64,000 nucleotides of DNA from PR03 sp964353555 (GCA_964353555.1 CAYGWM010000006.1:15303-79302), one strand, 5' to 3'; shown: positions 21,415 to 31,432, numbered from the stretch's first letter. The notes: generated from the sequence alone by a model not told the origin. Numbers and translations: made by a program.

Positions 21415-22428
21415 ATGTCGGGCCTTCATGTTGCGATCGCCGGCGCGACCGGCGCCGTGGGTGCGGAGTTCCTGCGGCTCTTCGAGAAGCGCAGCTATCC
21501 GGTCCGGAAGCTGTCGCTGCTCGCGAGCAAGCGGAGCGTCGGCAAGACGCTGCGTTTCCGCGGTGAGGACCTCGAGGTCGAGGAACTCACCACCACCGCG
21601 TTCGCCGGCGTCGATCACGCGTACTTCAGCGCAGGCGCCAGCCAGAGCAAGGCCTTCGCGGCGGCGGCGATGGCCGCGGGCGCGATCGTGATCGACAACT
21701 CGAGCGCGTTCCGATACGTCGATGACGTGCCGCTCGTCGTGCCCGAGATCAATCCGGACGATGCCTTCACGCACCACGGCATCATCGCGAACCCGAACTG
21801 CACGACGATCGTCGCGTTGATGGCGGTCGCGCCGCTGCACCGCGCGTTCGGCCTGCGACGCGCGGTGATGTCGAGCTATCAGGCGATCAGCGGCGCCGGC
21901 GCGCAAGCGATGGCCGAACTCGAGCGCCAGGTCCACGATTGGGCCGCCGGCCGGCCGATCGAGGTGAAGCATCAACCGAAGCAGATCGCCTTCAACGTGA
22001 TTCCGCGCATCGACGCGGTGCAGGACAACTTCTACACCAAGGAAGAGATGAAGTTCCTGTGGGAAGGCCAGAAGATCCTGCACCACCCCGGCCTGCGCGC
22101 GACCGCCACCTGCGTACGCGTTCCGGTGTTCCGCTCGCACGCCGTTTCGCTGAACCTCGAGTTCGAGAAGCCGCTCTCGCGGCAGAACGCGCTCGACGTG
22201 CTGCACAAGGCCGCCGGCCTGCAGGTGCATGACGATCCCGCGGCCGAGATCTATCCGACGCCGCTCGAAACCAGCGAGCAGGACGACGTCTTCGTCGGCC
22301 GCGTGCGCGAAGACATCTCGGTCGAGGGCGGTCGTGGCCTCGCGCTGTGGGTCGTCGGCGATCAGCTTGCGAAGGGCGCCGCGCTGAACGCCGTGCAGAT
22401 CGGCGAACTGCTGATTCGCGGTCATTGA
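21415..22428 (+). CDS. asd: Aspartate-semialdehyde dehydrogenase
   Basis: Reduces beta-aspartyl phosphate to aspartate semialdehyde for Lys, Met, Thr and diaminopimelate synthesis. 337 residues. Features: NADP motif AIAGATGAVGAEFL, SAGASQSK, DNSSAFR, the catalytic Cys in NPNCTTI, EVKHQPKQIAFN and substrate-binding RVPVFRSHAVSLN. The ATG at 21415 is chosen over 21409 because GGAG (21405-21408) is then six bases away instead of zero. The next gene overlaps by TTGA. Confidence 0.95.
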   Translation: MSGLHVAIAGATGAVGAEFLRLFEKRSYPVRKLSLLASKRSVGKTLRFRGEDLEVEELTTTAFAGVDHAYFSAGASQSKAFAAAAMAAGAIVIDNSSAFRYVDDVPLVVPEINPDDAFTHHGIIANPNCTTIVALMAVAPLHRAFGLRRAVMSSYQAISGAGAQAMAELERQVHDWAAGRPIEVKHQPKQIAFNVIPRIDAVQDNFYTKEEMKFLWEGQKILHHPGLRATATCVRVPVFRSHAVSLNLEFEKPLSRQNALDVLHKAAGLQVHDDPAAEIYPTPLETSEQDDVFVGRVREDISVEGGRGLALWVVGDQLAKGAALNAVQIGELLIRGH

Positions 22429-23960
22429 GCACGGAGCAGGAAGCGAAGCGCGACGCGGTCCCCGGGCCGCAGCGCGTTGTCGTCATGCTGCTCGACTCGC
22501 TCTGCCGCCACCTGCTCGGCGCCTACGGCAGTCGCGAGTTCGCGACGCCGAACCTCGATCGCTTCGCGGCGGGTGCGCTGCGTTTCGCGCGTCACTACGC
22601 CGGTTCGCTGCCGTGCATGCCCGCGCGCCACGACCTGCTCGTCGGCTCGCTCGACTTCCTGTGGCGACCGTGGGGATCAATCGAAGTCTGGGAAGAGCCC
22701 CTCACCGCATCGCTGCGCGCGGCTGGCGTGACGACGATGCTGGTCACCGATCACCCACATCTGTTCGAGACCGGCGGCGAGAACTACCACTGCGAGTTCA
22801 GCGCCTGGGAGTACCAGCGCGGCCACGAAGGCGATCCGTGGCGCACGCGGCCCGACCCGAGCTGGGCGGGCGCCCCCGGCTTCGGCCGCGGCTGGCTGCC
22901 GTACGACAACTCGCGCGGCTTCTTTCGCGACGAGGCCGACTTCCCCGGCCCGCGCACACTCGCCGCCGCCGCGCGCTGGCTCGAGCGCGACGCGACGCAC
23001 CACGATCGCTTCCTGCTCTTCGTCGACGAGTTCGATCCGCACGAGCCGTTCGACACGCCGGAGCCGTACGCGTCGATGTACGACGACGCATGGCAAGGCG
23101 CGCACCTGATCTGGCCGCCGTACGTCGTCGGAGCGCTGGCGAAGGGAATCCTCAGCGAGCGAGAGGCTCGACAGATCCGCGCCTGCTACGGCGCGAAGCT
23201 GACGATGATCGACGCGTGGTTCGGCCGCGTACTCGACGCGCTCGAACGCAACGGCCTTGCGGACGACACCGCCGTGTTCGTCACCACCGATCACGGTCAC
23301 TACCTCGGCGAGAAGGACACCTGGGGCAAGCCCGCCTCGCCGATCTTCGAGCCGCTCGGGCACATTCCGCTACTGGTGCGCTGGCCGGGCGCAGCGCCGC
23401 GCGCAGTCGATGCGCTGACCACCGCGGTCGATCTGCACGCGACACTGCTCGACGTCTTCGGCGCCCACGCGACGCATCCCGTCCACGGTCGCTCGCTGCT
23501 GCCGCTGCTCCGCGGCGAAGCGACGTCCGTGCGCGAGTGGGCGCTCTCGGGAATCTGGGGCCGCGAAGTCCACGTGATCGGCGACGCGCACAAATACGCG
23601 CGCGCGCCAGTCGCGAAGAACGAGCCGCTCTCGATGTGGTCGAATCGCTGGACGACGATGCCGGTGCACGGTCATCCGAAGCTCCGCTTGCCGCCGCCCG
23701 ACGAACGCGCGGTGCTCGATCGGATGCCCGGCACCAACGTCCCGGTGATCCGCCAACCGTTTCGCGACGGCGACTTCCTACCGTTCTGGGCGTACGGCGC
23801 CTTCCGCGGTGCGCAGCTCTTCGATCTCGCGAATGATCCTGGCGAGGACGAGAACCTCGCCGGCACCGCGCACGAACGACGCGCCGAGGAACTGCTGCGC
23901 GCGGCGCTGGCGGAGGTGCAGGCGCCGGACGATCAACTTGTGCGGCTGGGACTCGTCTAG
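22425..23960 (+). CDS. Sulfatase-family hydrolase
   Basis: 511 residues from a TTG overlapping the asd stop (TTGA). An alkaline-phosphatase-fold sulfatase: metal Asp in VVVMLLDSLCRHLLGAYG, the formylglycine site CMPAR (Cys64, C-x-P-x-R), DEFDPHEPFDTP, and FVTTDHGHYLGEKDTWGK with metal Asp/His and Lys. There is no signal peptide, so it is predicted cytoplasmic. Substrate (sulfate ester or phosphonate or phosphate ester) unknown. Activity would need a formylglycine-generating enzyme, not seen here. Confidence 0.85.
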   Translation: MSTEQEAKRDAVPGPQRVVVMLLDSLCRHLLGAYGSREFATPNLDRFAAGALRFARHYAGSLPCMPARHDLLVGSLDFLWRPWGSIEVWEEPLTASLRAAGVTTMLVTDHPHLFETGGENYHCEFSAWEYQRGHEGDPWRTRPDPSWAGAPGFGRGWLPYDNSRGFFRDEADFPGPRTLAAAARWLERDATHHDRFLLFVDEFDPHEPFDTPEPYASMYDDAWQGAHLIWPPYVVGALAKGILSEREARQIRACYGAKLTMIDAWFGRVLDALERNGLADDTAVFVTTDHGHYLGEKDTWGKPASPIFEPLGHIPLLVRWPGAAPRAVDALTTAVDLHATLLDVFGAHATHPVHGRSLLPLLRGEATSVREWALSGIWGREVHVIGDAHKYARAPVAKNEPLSMWSNRWTTMPVHGHPKLRLPPPDERAVLDRMPGTNVPVIRQPFRDGDFLPFWAYGAFRGAQLFDLANDPGEDENLAGTAHERRAEELLRAALAEVQAPDDQLVRLGLV

Positions 23961-24030
23961 TCTGGGTCGCGGCACTGCCGCATCGATACATTGACGCTTC
24001 TATGTTTGCCATGGGTATGTCATGATGTCT

Positions 24031-24050
24031 CCCGCACACCTGCGGGAGGG
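24031..24050 (+). promoter_or_regulatory. Leader hairpin overlapping the ribosome-binding site of the 24057 gene
   Basis: CCCGC (24031-24035) pairs with GCGGG (24042-24046) across a six-base loop. The 3' arm runs into the Shine-Dalgarno GGGAGGG (24044-24050), seven bases before the ATG. If it forms in the mRNA, it would partly mask ribosome binding. Prediction from base pairing only. Confidence 0.4.
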
Positions 24051-24056
24051 CTGCGG

Positions 24057-27000
24057 ATGCGGGTTACACGTGGCCTTGGAGCGGTCGCCGCGATCGTTCT
24101 CCTGTTCGAACCCCATCTGGCCCACGCCAACTGCAACGTGATACCCGGTCCGACGGCCGAATTCCGCGGTGCTCTGGGCACGCTGAATCGGCCGTTCGCG
24201 ATTCCCGGAGACGTGGGCCAGCAGATCGAGATCACGCTGAAGCCGGCCCAGTGCGACGCTGCTTCTCCGGGCTTCCTGAACGTCGGAGGCGGTCTCGGCG
24301 AAGACGACTACTTCGTCACCATCCTGTTCGAGCCGCTCGGTCCAGGCGCGGCGCGAAACGCGGTGGTGTTGACCACTGCGGCGAACGCGGTCGACTGCGC
24401 CACGAAGCTCGCCGCGGCGCTCGCGCAGCTCGGCGCAGGCGGGGCCGGCAGCTGCCAGACGGTGTTACCCGGCACGCAGGCGCTCTCGATCCCGAACGCC
24501 TCGACACTCGAGTTCCGCTTCCCCGACACCGATGCCGAGCTCGCGCCCGACGACGACGACCACACCTTCACGGGGCCGGCAACCATCGCGGTGACCTCCG
24601 TCTCGGACGCGCTGCCCTTCGGCCTCGCGAGCGCTCGCTGCGCAGACACGGTGGGCCTGGTGGCCTGCGTCGATGAGCTGCACCCGGCCGACGGAACCTG
24701 CGACGACACCGCTGCGCACGTCGATCCCGTCTTCGGCCACTTCACCGCGCTACCGCCCGCCAACGACTACCAGGCGCTCTGTGGCACGCCGAATACGGAA
24801 TGCACCGGCGCGGCAGCCGAGTTGCGCTTCACCATCGACCGGGCCGGCAACGCATTGGTTCCGGTGGACTGGCGAGGGGTACTGCTGCGGCCCGACGGGA
24901 TCCCGGTTCCGCGTCTGCTGCGCGGTGAGACCAAGTTCCCGGCGTTCTCGAGCGTGCCGCTTGGTCACGTCCGGGTGCCGGGGCGGTCGTTTCTCGCCTC
25001 CTACGCGCCGAGCGGCCGCCGACTTCCGCCAATCTTCGAGCCGCTCGCCGACCCGAGTTCGCCGTCCGATCTGGTGCTCTTCGGCTCGGTCGACGCTCCC
25101 GTCGGCGTGATGCGCATCGCGCGTCGGATTTCGACCGAGGCCGGCGCCTATCAGCAATGCAACGGAGGACCGAATACAGGCTCTCCCTGTCTGGCAGCCG
25201 AAGACTGTCCCTCGGGAACCTGCAGCGCGACCGTCTGCTACGAGTCGAACGGATCGCCGACGGCAACCGCATGCACGCGAGACACCCAGTGTCTGGGCGC
25301 CGGCCAAATCTGCGGACCCTCGCTCTTCGACTTCTCCGACCGCCTCGGTGCAGGTGGCGTTGGGCCGGTACTCATCCCCAGTACGCAGTACGCATTGAAC
25401 GCCCAGAACCCCGTGCCGCTCGAAGGCCTGCTCGAGACCTCGTCGATGTTCGCCTTCGTCGAGCTCGAGGCGATCGCTGGCGATACGGATGGCCTGCTAG
25501 GTCCGGAGCCGAAGGACCTGAACGCCGACGGCGACACCACGGACGCGGTTCTGGTGCTGCGCGATCGGAAGACCGGCGCGATCACCCCGATTGGAAGCAC
25601 AAGCGGCGAGGGCCGCGCCGCAACCCGCATCCACGAGGGGCCATTCAGCGCGCCCGCTGTCAGCGTCGAAGGCGACGTAGCGGCCTTCCTCGAGTCCGAA
25701 CCACTCGAAAGTGCGATGGACGCCAACACCGACGGCGACGTCTTCGACTCGATCCTTCGCGTCTACCACATGACGAGCTGTAGCGGCTCTCCGTGCGCGC
25801 AGGAGCTCACGAGCGGAACGCCGCTCGCGGTCGAGGCCAAACCGGTCCTGGACGGGAAGAGCGTGGCAGTCTCAGACGGACGCGTCTATTTCCGTGTTCG
25901 CGAAGCCGATAATGCGCCGCAGACGACCGCGGTCATGAGCGCGAATGGCGACATGAGCGTGAACGGAAACGCCCAGACTTTCTACCCAGATATCTCGGCA
26001 GACGGTCGTCACGTGTCGATGACGAGCGATGCCACGGACCTGATAAGCGGCGACACGAATGGCGTGCGCGACGTATTTGTCCGCGACCGGGACACGGACG
26101 CAGATGGCGTCTTCGACGAACTGGGCCAGACGAACACCGTGCGAGTGAGCGTGAAGGCCAATGGCGACCAGATCGAGCCGCCACCCACCGGGGGCGATTC
26201 GGTCACGGGCTACATGTCCGCAGATGGTCGCTTCATCACGTTCTACAGCTATGCCTCATCTCTCGGCTGTCCATACTTCTGGTGCGAGGTCAACGGCCTG
26301 GCCGACGCATTCATCCGCGACCGCGACGCGGACGGCAATCGCATCTTTGACCAAACCGGGGGCACCACGACGATCCTCGCTGGCAAGAATTCGCTGGGCG
26401 ACGAGGCCAATGGCACCGTCACTCCGGTTGCGATCACGCCCGACGGGCGCTTCTTTCTGATGAGCAGCTACGCCACCAATCTCGTCTCGGGCGACACTAG
26501 CGCGCGCGAGGATGTGTTCGTTCTCGATCGTGATTTCGACCGGGACGGAGTCCTCGACGAAGCGGGCGCGATCAAGACCGTTCGGATCAGCGAGAGCTCG
26601 AGCGGTGCGGAGGGGAATTACGCAAGCTCGCCATCGGATATCTCTGCGGATGGTCGCTGGGTCGTCTTCGGGAGCAATGCCGACAACCTCGTCGCCAACG
26701 ACACAAACGGCGATGCGGACGTCTTTCTGCGCGATCGTGACGTGGATAACGATGGCGTCTTCGACGTGCCCGGTTCCGTGTCGACTACTCGGGTCAGCGT
26801 CGGGCTCGGCGGCGAGCAGGGCAACAGTCGGACCTCGAACAATCCGAGGTTGTCCAGCGACGGCGGTTTGGTCGCGTACAATTCCGAGTCGTCGAATCTT
26901 GTTGCTGGCGACACCAACGGAGTTCAGGACGTGTTCGTCTCGGACCTGCGAGATGGTACGACCGCGCGTGTCAGCGTGGCGTCGGACGGAACACAATCGA

Positions 27001-29330
27001 ACGGGACGACGTTCAGCCCGGAATTCACAGAAGATGGGCGCTACGTCGCGTTTTCGAGCGCGGCGACCAATCTGGTTTCCGAAGGAGCGCTAGGGCTAAT
27101 CGACGTCTTCCTCCATGATCGGGTGACGGGCCACACCGCGCGCGTGGTGCAGGGAATTGACGGCGAGCCGAACGGGCGTAGCTACCTCCCCGCGCCGGCC
27201 CGGGACGGGTTTCCCGTGGCCTACGAGAGCCAGGCGACCAACCTCGTCGCATCCGCCGATGCCAACGGGAACGCCGACGACATCTTCGTCACCGGCCCCT
27301 CGACGAGCCCGCTCTACGACCTCTCAGGGGACGGCCGCGTCGACGACACAGTGCTGTACGTCCTCGACACGACGGCTGCGATCCCGACACCGGTGGTGCT
27401 CGGTCCGGCCAACGAGGTGAGCGTGGCGGCGGATGGTTCCGCGGCGTTCCTGCGTCCGGAGGATGCGAGCGCAGGCTTCACCTGTAACGCGGATGGCGAC
27501 TTCGCGGACGCCTGCGTCTACCTGTCCCTGAACGGAGCCCCTGCGACTTCGCTCGCCAAGGAGGCCAACGCCATCGGCATCTCGCCCGACCTCGTCGCGG
27601 CGCTGGTGCCCGGTGTGGGCGGCAGCTTCGTACAGATCTGGGACCGCCCCGCCGGCCCGTGGAGTGCGAACCTCGGCCCGGCGGCGGACTCGCTCGAGGT
27701 CTCGGGCAATACAGTGTCGTTCCGCGCCGCCGCGAGCGGGACCCTCTACGTCTACGACCACACCAACGCGACCGTCACGAATATGGGAGCGCCGGCCCAG
27801 GACTTCGTTGCGGGCGACGAGATCGTGGCCTTCCGCACCGCGGAGTCGGCGGTCGCAGCCGACCTCAACGGTGATGGAGACACCGACGACGACGTGCTCC
27901 GTGTCTGGGATCGGGTCACGCAGCAGCTACTCGAGACCGGGCAGGCCGTGACGCCATGCCGCTTCGAGGCATGCCGACCGGGGCGGCCCTACCGCGTGTC
28001 GAAGAGCAACGTGACGTTCCTCACGCTCGAGGCGAAACAGGGCAACCTCGACCTCGACGGCAACGGCGACTCCAACGGCATCGTGATCCAGACCTTCAAC
28101 GCGCGGAAGGCGGCGAGCCAGACCGGTGGCGGAGGTGGCTTCGCTCGTGCGGCGTTCGGTCCGATGTCGGGCGGTGGCGGCGAGGACGTGATCACGCTGG
28201 CTGGGGTCTCGGCCGGCGTGTGCACCACTACCGGCGAGGCCTGCTCGACGGACGACGACTGCGGTGGCGGCAGATGCTTCCTGCCCCCCGGTGGCTGCAT
28301 CGAAGCCCTACCGACGGCGTGCAACCTGAACACCGGATGCGCTGCACCTCAGTTCTGCGTCCCGACACCCGGCGGTGGTGGAGCTGGCTTTTGTCATCTC
28401 AATCACGGGCCGTGCGGGAGTAATACGGACTGCTCGGGTTTCGATGGCTTCCCGGCCACCACCAGCTGCAAGGATGGCGACGGGGATCGGGTTCGGCTCT
28501 CCGCACCTCTCGCCGAGGACTCCGACGCCGGCGAGCAGCTGCTGCCGAGCCTCGAGACGCGCGAAGGGACCTGCAGCTCCGATGCGGAGTGCGAGCCCGA
28601 CGAGTTCTGTGCGCCGACCCTTCGCTGTCAGCCGGATCAGCCGGAACTGGTCACGGTGGGTGCGCCCGATTCGGATCGCGACGGTGTAGACGACGTCAAC
28701 GACAACTGCGTACGCCGCTCGAACCCCGACCAGGCCGATCTCGACGCCGACGGCGCGGGCGACGCCTGCGACCTGCAGACCTGCGGCGACGGCATCCAGA
28801 CCTACGCCGAGGAGTGCGACGGCGGCAACGCCGTGCCGGGCGACGGCTGCGACGAGACGTGTCGGCTCGAGCCGGGCGCCCTGCCCGCCTGCCAGAACGG
28901 CATCGATGACGACGGGGACGGGAAGGTCGACCTCGAGGACGTCGGCTGCGCCAACGCCGCCGACATCTCCGAGCGAACCTCCGAACGGGCATGCGACGAT
29001 GGCAGGGACAACGACGGAGACGGCGGCATCGATCACGCGAGGCCGTCGCTGCCCGATGCGCCTGACGATCTCGGTTGTGCCAGCGAGATCGCAGGGATCG
29101 AGGACCCCCGCTGTCAGAACGGCCTGAACGATGATGGGCAACCGGGAACGGATTTCGATGGCGGCGCGTCGCTCGGTCTGTCGGGCAGTGCCGATCCGCA
29201 GTGCGCCGGTCAGCCAGCGAAGAATCAGGAAGCAGCGGGTGGCTGCGGTGTCGGCGTCGAGCTCATGCCCCTACTGGCGGTGATTGCGCTCGCGCGACGG
29301 CGCGGCATGAGGACCCGTGCCGGACGCTGA
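24057..29330 (+). CDS. Large secreted beta-propeller/Cys-rich protein with C-terminal sorting tail
   Basis: 1757 residues. Sec signal peptide (1-24, ending HLAHA). Residues about 625-1080 hold at least six repeats of a TolB/WD40-like blade built on SADGRxVxFxS, NLVxGDTNGxxDVFVRDRD and DGVFDExG, with Asp-rich loops likely to bind calcium. A thrombospondin-type-3-like Ca segment follows near 1538 (DSDRDGVDDVNDNC), then a DUF4215 Cys-rich repeat near 1575 (CGDGIQTYAEECDGGN) and more Asp/Cys repeats. The tail is CGVGVELMPLLAVIALARRR: a Cys-Gly motif (Cys1730), a hydrophobic helix and Arg cluster, the architecture of MYXO-CTERM-type sorting signals. Probably surface-anchored. Substrate or partner unknown. 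Confidence 0.85.
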   Translation: MRVTRGLGAVAAIVLLFEPHLAHANCNVIPGPTAEFRGALGTLNRPFAIPGDVGQQIEITLKPAQCDAASPGFLNVGGGLGEDDYFVTILFEPLGPGAARNAVVLTTAANAVDCATKLAAALAQLGAGGAGSCQTVLPGTQALSIPNASTLEFRFPDTDAELAPDDDDHTFTGPATIAVTSVSDALPFGLASARCADTVGLVACVDELHPADGTCDDTAAHVDPVFGHFTALPPANDYQALCGTPNTECTGAAAELRFTIDRAGNALVPVDWRGVLLRPDGIPVPRLLRGETKFPAFSSVPLGHVRVPGRSFLASYAPSGRRLPPIFEPLADPSSPSDLVLFGSVDAPVGVMRIARRISTEAGAYQQCNGGPNTGSPCLAAEDCPSGTCSATVCYESNGSPTATACTRDTQCLGAGQICGPSLFDFSDRLGAGGVGPVLIPSTQYALNAQNPVPLEGLLETSSMFAFVELEAIAGDTDGLLGPEPKDLNADGDTTDAVLVLRDRKTGAITPIGSTSGEGRAATRIHEGPFSAPAVSVEGDVAAFLESEPLESAMDANTDGDVFDSILRVYHMTSCSGSPCAQELTSGTPLAVEAKPVLDGKSVAVSDGRVYFRVREADNAPQTTAVMSANGDMSVNGNAQTFYPDISADGRHVSMTSDATDLISGDTNGVRDVFVRDRDTDADGVFDELGQTNTVRVSVKANGDQIEPPPTGGDSVTGYMSADGRFITFYSYASSLGCPYFWCEVNGLADAFIRDRDADGNRIFDQTGGTTTILAGKNSLGDEANGTVTPVAITPDGRFFLMSSYATNLVSGDTSAREDVFVLDRDFDRDGVLDEAGAIKTVRISESSSGAEGNYASSPSDISADGRWVVFGSNADNLVANDTNGDADVFLRDRDVDNDGVFDVPGSVSTTRVSVGLGGEQGNSRTSNNPRLSSDGGLVAYNSESSNLVAGDTNGVQDVFVSDLRDGTTARVSVASDGTQSNGTTFSPEFTEDGRYVAFSSAATNLVSEGALGLIDVFLHDRVTGHTARVVQGIDGEPNGRSYLPAPARDGFPVAYESQATNLVASADANGNADDIFVTGPSTSPLYDLSGDGRVDDTVLYVLDTTAAIPTPVVLGPANEVSVAADGSAAFLRPEDASAGFTCNADGDFADACVYLSLNGAPATSLAKEANAIGISPDLVAALVPGVGGSFVQIWDRPAGPWSANLGPAADSLEVSGNTVSFRAAASGTLYVYDHTNATVTNMGAPAQDFVAGDEIVAFRTAESAVAADLNGDGDTDDDVLRVWDRVTQQLLETGQAVTPCRFEACRPGRPYRVSKSNVTFLTLEAKQGNLDLDGNGDSNGIVIQTFNARKAASQTGGGGGFARAAFGPMSGGGGEDVITLAGVSAGVCTTTGEACSTDDDCGGGRCFLPPGGCIEALPTACNLNTGCAAPQFCVPTPGGGGAGFCHLNHGPCGSNTDCSGFDGFPATTSCKDGDGDRVRLSAPLAEDSDAGEQLLPSLETREGTCSSDAECEPDEFCAPTLRCQPDQPELVTVGAPDSDRDGVDDVNDNCVRRSNPDQADLDADGAGDACDLQTCGDGIQTYAEECDGGNAVPGDGCDETCRLEPGALPACQNGIDDDGDGKVDLEDVGCANAADISERTSERACDDGRDNDGDGGIDHARPSLPDAPDDLGCASEIAGIEDPRCQNGLNDDGQPGTDFDGGASLGLSGSADPQCAGQPAKNQEAAGGCGVGVELMPLLAVIALARRRGMRTRAGR

Positions 29331-29388
29331 ACCAGCAGGTCCCACGGTGCCGACCTCTTCCGCCCCCTTTCCCAGGCACACGCGATCG

Positions 29389-30090
29389 CTAGTCCGGGAT
29401 CTTGTACTCCGTCAGCGGATGCGACTCGACGCGTTCGATGTCGAGAAACGCCCGCACGCTCGCGATCATGCGGCCGAGGTTCTCGCGCATCTTGTGGGGA
29501 TCGCCGCCGGCTTTGTACCAGAGCATCGGGTCGGTGACGGCCTCGGCGGGGAAGCCCTCTTCGACGATGCCGCGCCACGGTGGCGCGTCGGGCGTCAGCG
29601 CGCGGACTATGACGTTGCGCACGTAGAGGTAGGTGCACTGGATCTCGAGTGCGAGCGGCGAATGCTGGCCGTGCCAGATCGCGATCCATTCCTCGAAGGA
29701 CAGCCGCTCCGGCTTCTCCAGCAACGCGAGCAGCGTGACACCCGGAGTCCGCTCGCCCGGCGCCGCACTGTGCGTCGTATTGGACAACACGACCGACTCG
29801 GTGACCAGGTAGCCCGCGAGGCGTGGCGCGTGTTCGCGCAACACGGCTTCGATCTGGGGATGCGCATCGACACAATCGAGCCACAGCGAGATGAGCCCCC
29901 CGATCGGCTCGCCCTCGCGCGTGATGCGCGCCTTCTGCACCGCCTCGGCATGCTCGTCCGCGACGAGCACCGAGATCCGCGTCGCACCGCGTGCCCGCAG
30001 TGCCGGCACGGCGTCGCGCAGCAAGGCGTCGCGGAACGCAGCGCCCGAAACGGCAGGCGGCTTCCAGACGACGTAGCAGAGCTTCTCCAC
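29389..30090 (-). CDS. EthD-domain protein (tandem)
   Basis: 233 residues that read as two dimeric alpha/beta-barrel EthD-type halves. The first begins EKLCYVVWKPPAVSG; the second begins GVTLLALLEKPERLSFEEWIAIWHGQHSPLALEIQ, with the hallmark W-x-x-x-H. Such proteins accompany degradation of ethers, steroids and polycyclic compounds and bind rather than catalyse, or act as small isomerase- or monooxygenase-like domains. Same strand as the SRPBCC and LLM genes 47 bp and more upstream, so they may be one catabolic unit. Confidence 0.8.
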   Translation of the reverse strand: MEKLCYVVWKPPAVSGAAFRDALLRDAVPALRARGATRISVLVADEHAEAVQKARITREGEPIGGLISLWLDCVDAHPQIEAVLREHAPRLAGYLVTESVVLSNTTHSAAPGERTPGVTLLALLEKPERLSFEEWIAIWHGQHSPLALEIQCTYLYVRNVIVRALTPDAPPWRGIVEEGFPAEAVTDPMLWYKAGGDPHKMRENLGRMIASVRAFLDIERVESHPLTEYKIPD

Positions 30091-30137
30091 GCGGCTTCTC
30101 CTTGGCGAAGCGGTCAGTGTAGAGCGGATCCACCCAT

Positions 30138-30584
30138 TCAGCGCGACGCTTCGATTCGTCGCTTCAGATTCGCGAGCAGCGCCTGCTGCGCGCGAATCGC
30201 CTCGCGCACGACGAAGCGCGACAGCCAGAACGGACAGCGCAGCGTGACCGACTCGGTGACGCGCGTCGCCGTTCCCTCGGCTTCCAGCGCGAAGCCGCCC
30301 TCGATGCGGATTCCGAGCGGCGCGCGCGTCGCGAAGCCGATGCGATGCTCGGCCGGCCGTGGCGTCAACTCGACGCGCAGGTGGTTCTTCACGGCGATCG
30401 GACCGAGCAACACGACGCGCTCGACCGCTTCGAACGCGCGGATGCCCGGCGCCGCTGCGACCTCATGCACTTCGGTGAGCAGCGGTTGCAGGCCGAGAAA
30501 ACGCGCAGGCTCCGAAAGCTCGGTGAACACGCGCGCGAGCGGCGCGGCGATCGCGACGTCGCACTCGAAGCGATGGATCGACAA
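30138..30584 (-). CDS. SRPBCC-family (START-like) protein
   Basis: 148 residues of the polyketide-cyclase/START-like fold: an N-terminal strand SIHRFECDVAIAAPLARVF, central beta-sheet segments with FEAVERVVLLGP, and a long C-terminal helix with a basic end. It binds a hydrophobic ligand in a cavity; enzymatic role unknown. The TTG start at 30584 lies five bases after the LLM stop, so the pair is cotranscribed. No ATG is available in frame. Confidence 0.75.
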   Translation of the reverse strand: MSIHRFECDVAIAAPLARVFTELSEPARFLGLQPLLTEVHEVAAAPGIRAFEAVERVVLLGPIAVKNHLRVELTPRPAEHRIGFATRAPLGIRIEGGFALEAEGTATRVTESVTLRCPFWLSRFVVREAIRAQQALLANLKRRIEASR

Positions 30585-30589
30585 GCGCG

Positions 30590-31432
30590 TCAGCCGAGCT
30601 GCTGCACCACGCTGTGATAGTGATCGAGGATCGGGAGCACCTTCTCGCTGGCTTCGGACGGAACGCCGAAAATCACGCGTGCGACGCCGCCGTCGCGCAG
30701 TCGCGCGAGCAGATCGAGATCGGGCGGGCAGTAGTAGATCGAAACCTCGATCGAAGCGGGATCGCGGCCCGCCTCTTCCGCCATTTTGCGAAGCGCGGGC
30801 ATCCGAGCGAGCGCGCCCTGCGGATCGCCGACGGGAATCCAGCCGTCGCCGTAACGGATCGCACGCTTCACCGCGCCCGGGAACGCACCCCCGACGTGGA
30901 TCGGCGGGTGTGGCTGCTGCACCGGCTTCGGCCACGCGAAGATCGGATCGAAGTCGACGAACTCGCCGTGGTACGCGGCCTCTTTCTCGGTCCAGATCGC
31001 CTTCATCGCCTCGACGCGTTCGCGCAGGATCTGGAAGCGCTTGTCGAAGCGCGTGCCGTGGTTCTCCATCTCCTCGGCGTTCCAGCCGCCGCCGATGCCG
31101 AACAGGAAGCGGCCCTGCGACAGCTGGTCGAGCGACGCCACCTGTTTCGCGGTCTGGATCGGATCGCGCTGGATCAGCAGGCAGACGCCCGTGCCGAGCT
31201 TCAGCTCGCGCGTGACGCTCGCGGCGGTGGCGAGCGTCACGAACGGGTCCATCGCGTCGTAGTACATTTTCGGCAGCTCGCCGCCGCCCGGGAACGGGGT
31301 CCTTCGGCTCACCGGAATGTGCGAATGCTCGGCGACCCAGAGCGACTCGAAGCCGCGCGTTTCGGCGGCGACGGCGAGATCGGGAAACCGCATCGAGGCG
31401 TCGGTCGGGAACGTGCAGAGGCCGAATTGCAT
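30590..31432 (-). CDS. LLM-class F420-dependent oxidoreductase
   Basis: A 280-residue luciferase-like TIM barrel. Motifs: GFESLWVAEHSHIP, the flavin/deazaflavin-binding LKLGTGVCLLIQRDP with the non-prolyl cis-peptide region, and QGRFLFGIGGGWNAEEMENHG. The N-terminal and GIGGGWN pattern are typical of TIGR03619-like F420 enzymes. It would use F420H2, but no F420 biosynthesis gene lies in the window, so cofactor identity is inferred from family only. First gene of the LLM-SRPBCC-EthD set. Confidence 0.85.
   Translation of the reverse strand: MQFGLCTFPTDASMRFPDLAVAAETRGFESLWVAEHSHIPVSRRTPFPGGGELPKMYYDAMDPFVTLATAASVTRELKLGTGVCLLIQRDPIQTAKQVASLDQLSQGRFLFGIGGGWNAEEMENHGTRFDKRFQILRERVEAMKAIWTEKEAAYHGEFVDFDPIFAWPKPVQQPHPPIHVGGAFPGAVKRAIRYGDGWIPVGDPQGALARMPALRKMAEEAGRDPASIEVSIYYCPPDLDLLARLRDGGVARVIFGVPSEASEKVLPILDHYHSVVQQLG

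Noticed and set aside
23991..24056. Earlier TTG start for the large secreted protein
   Set aside because: The ATG at 24057 has GGGAGGG at the right distance and begins a clean signal peptide; the upstream codons add an unrelated 22-residue lead.
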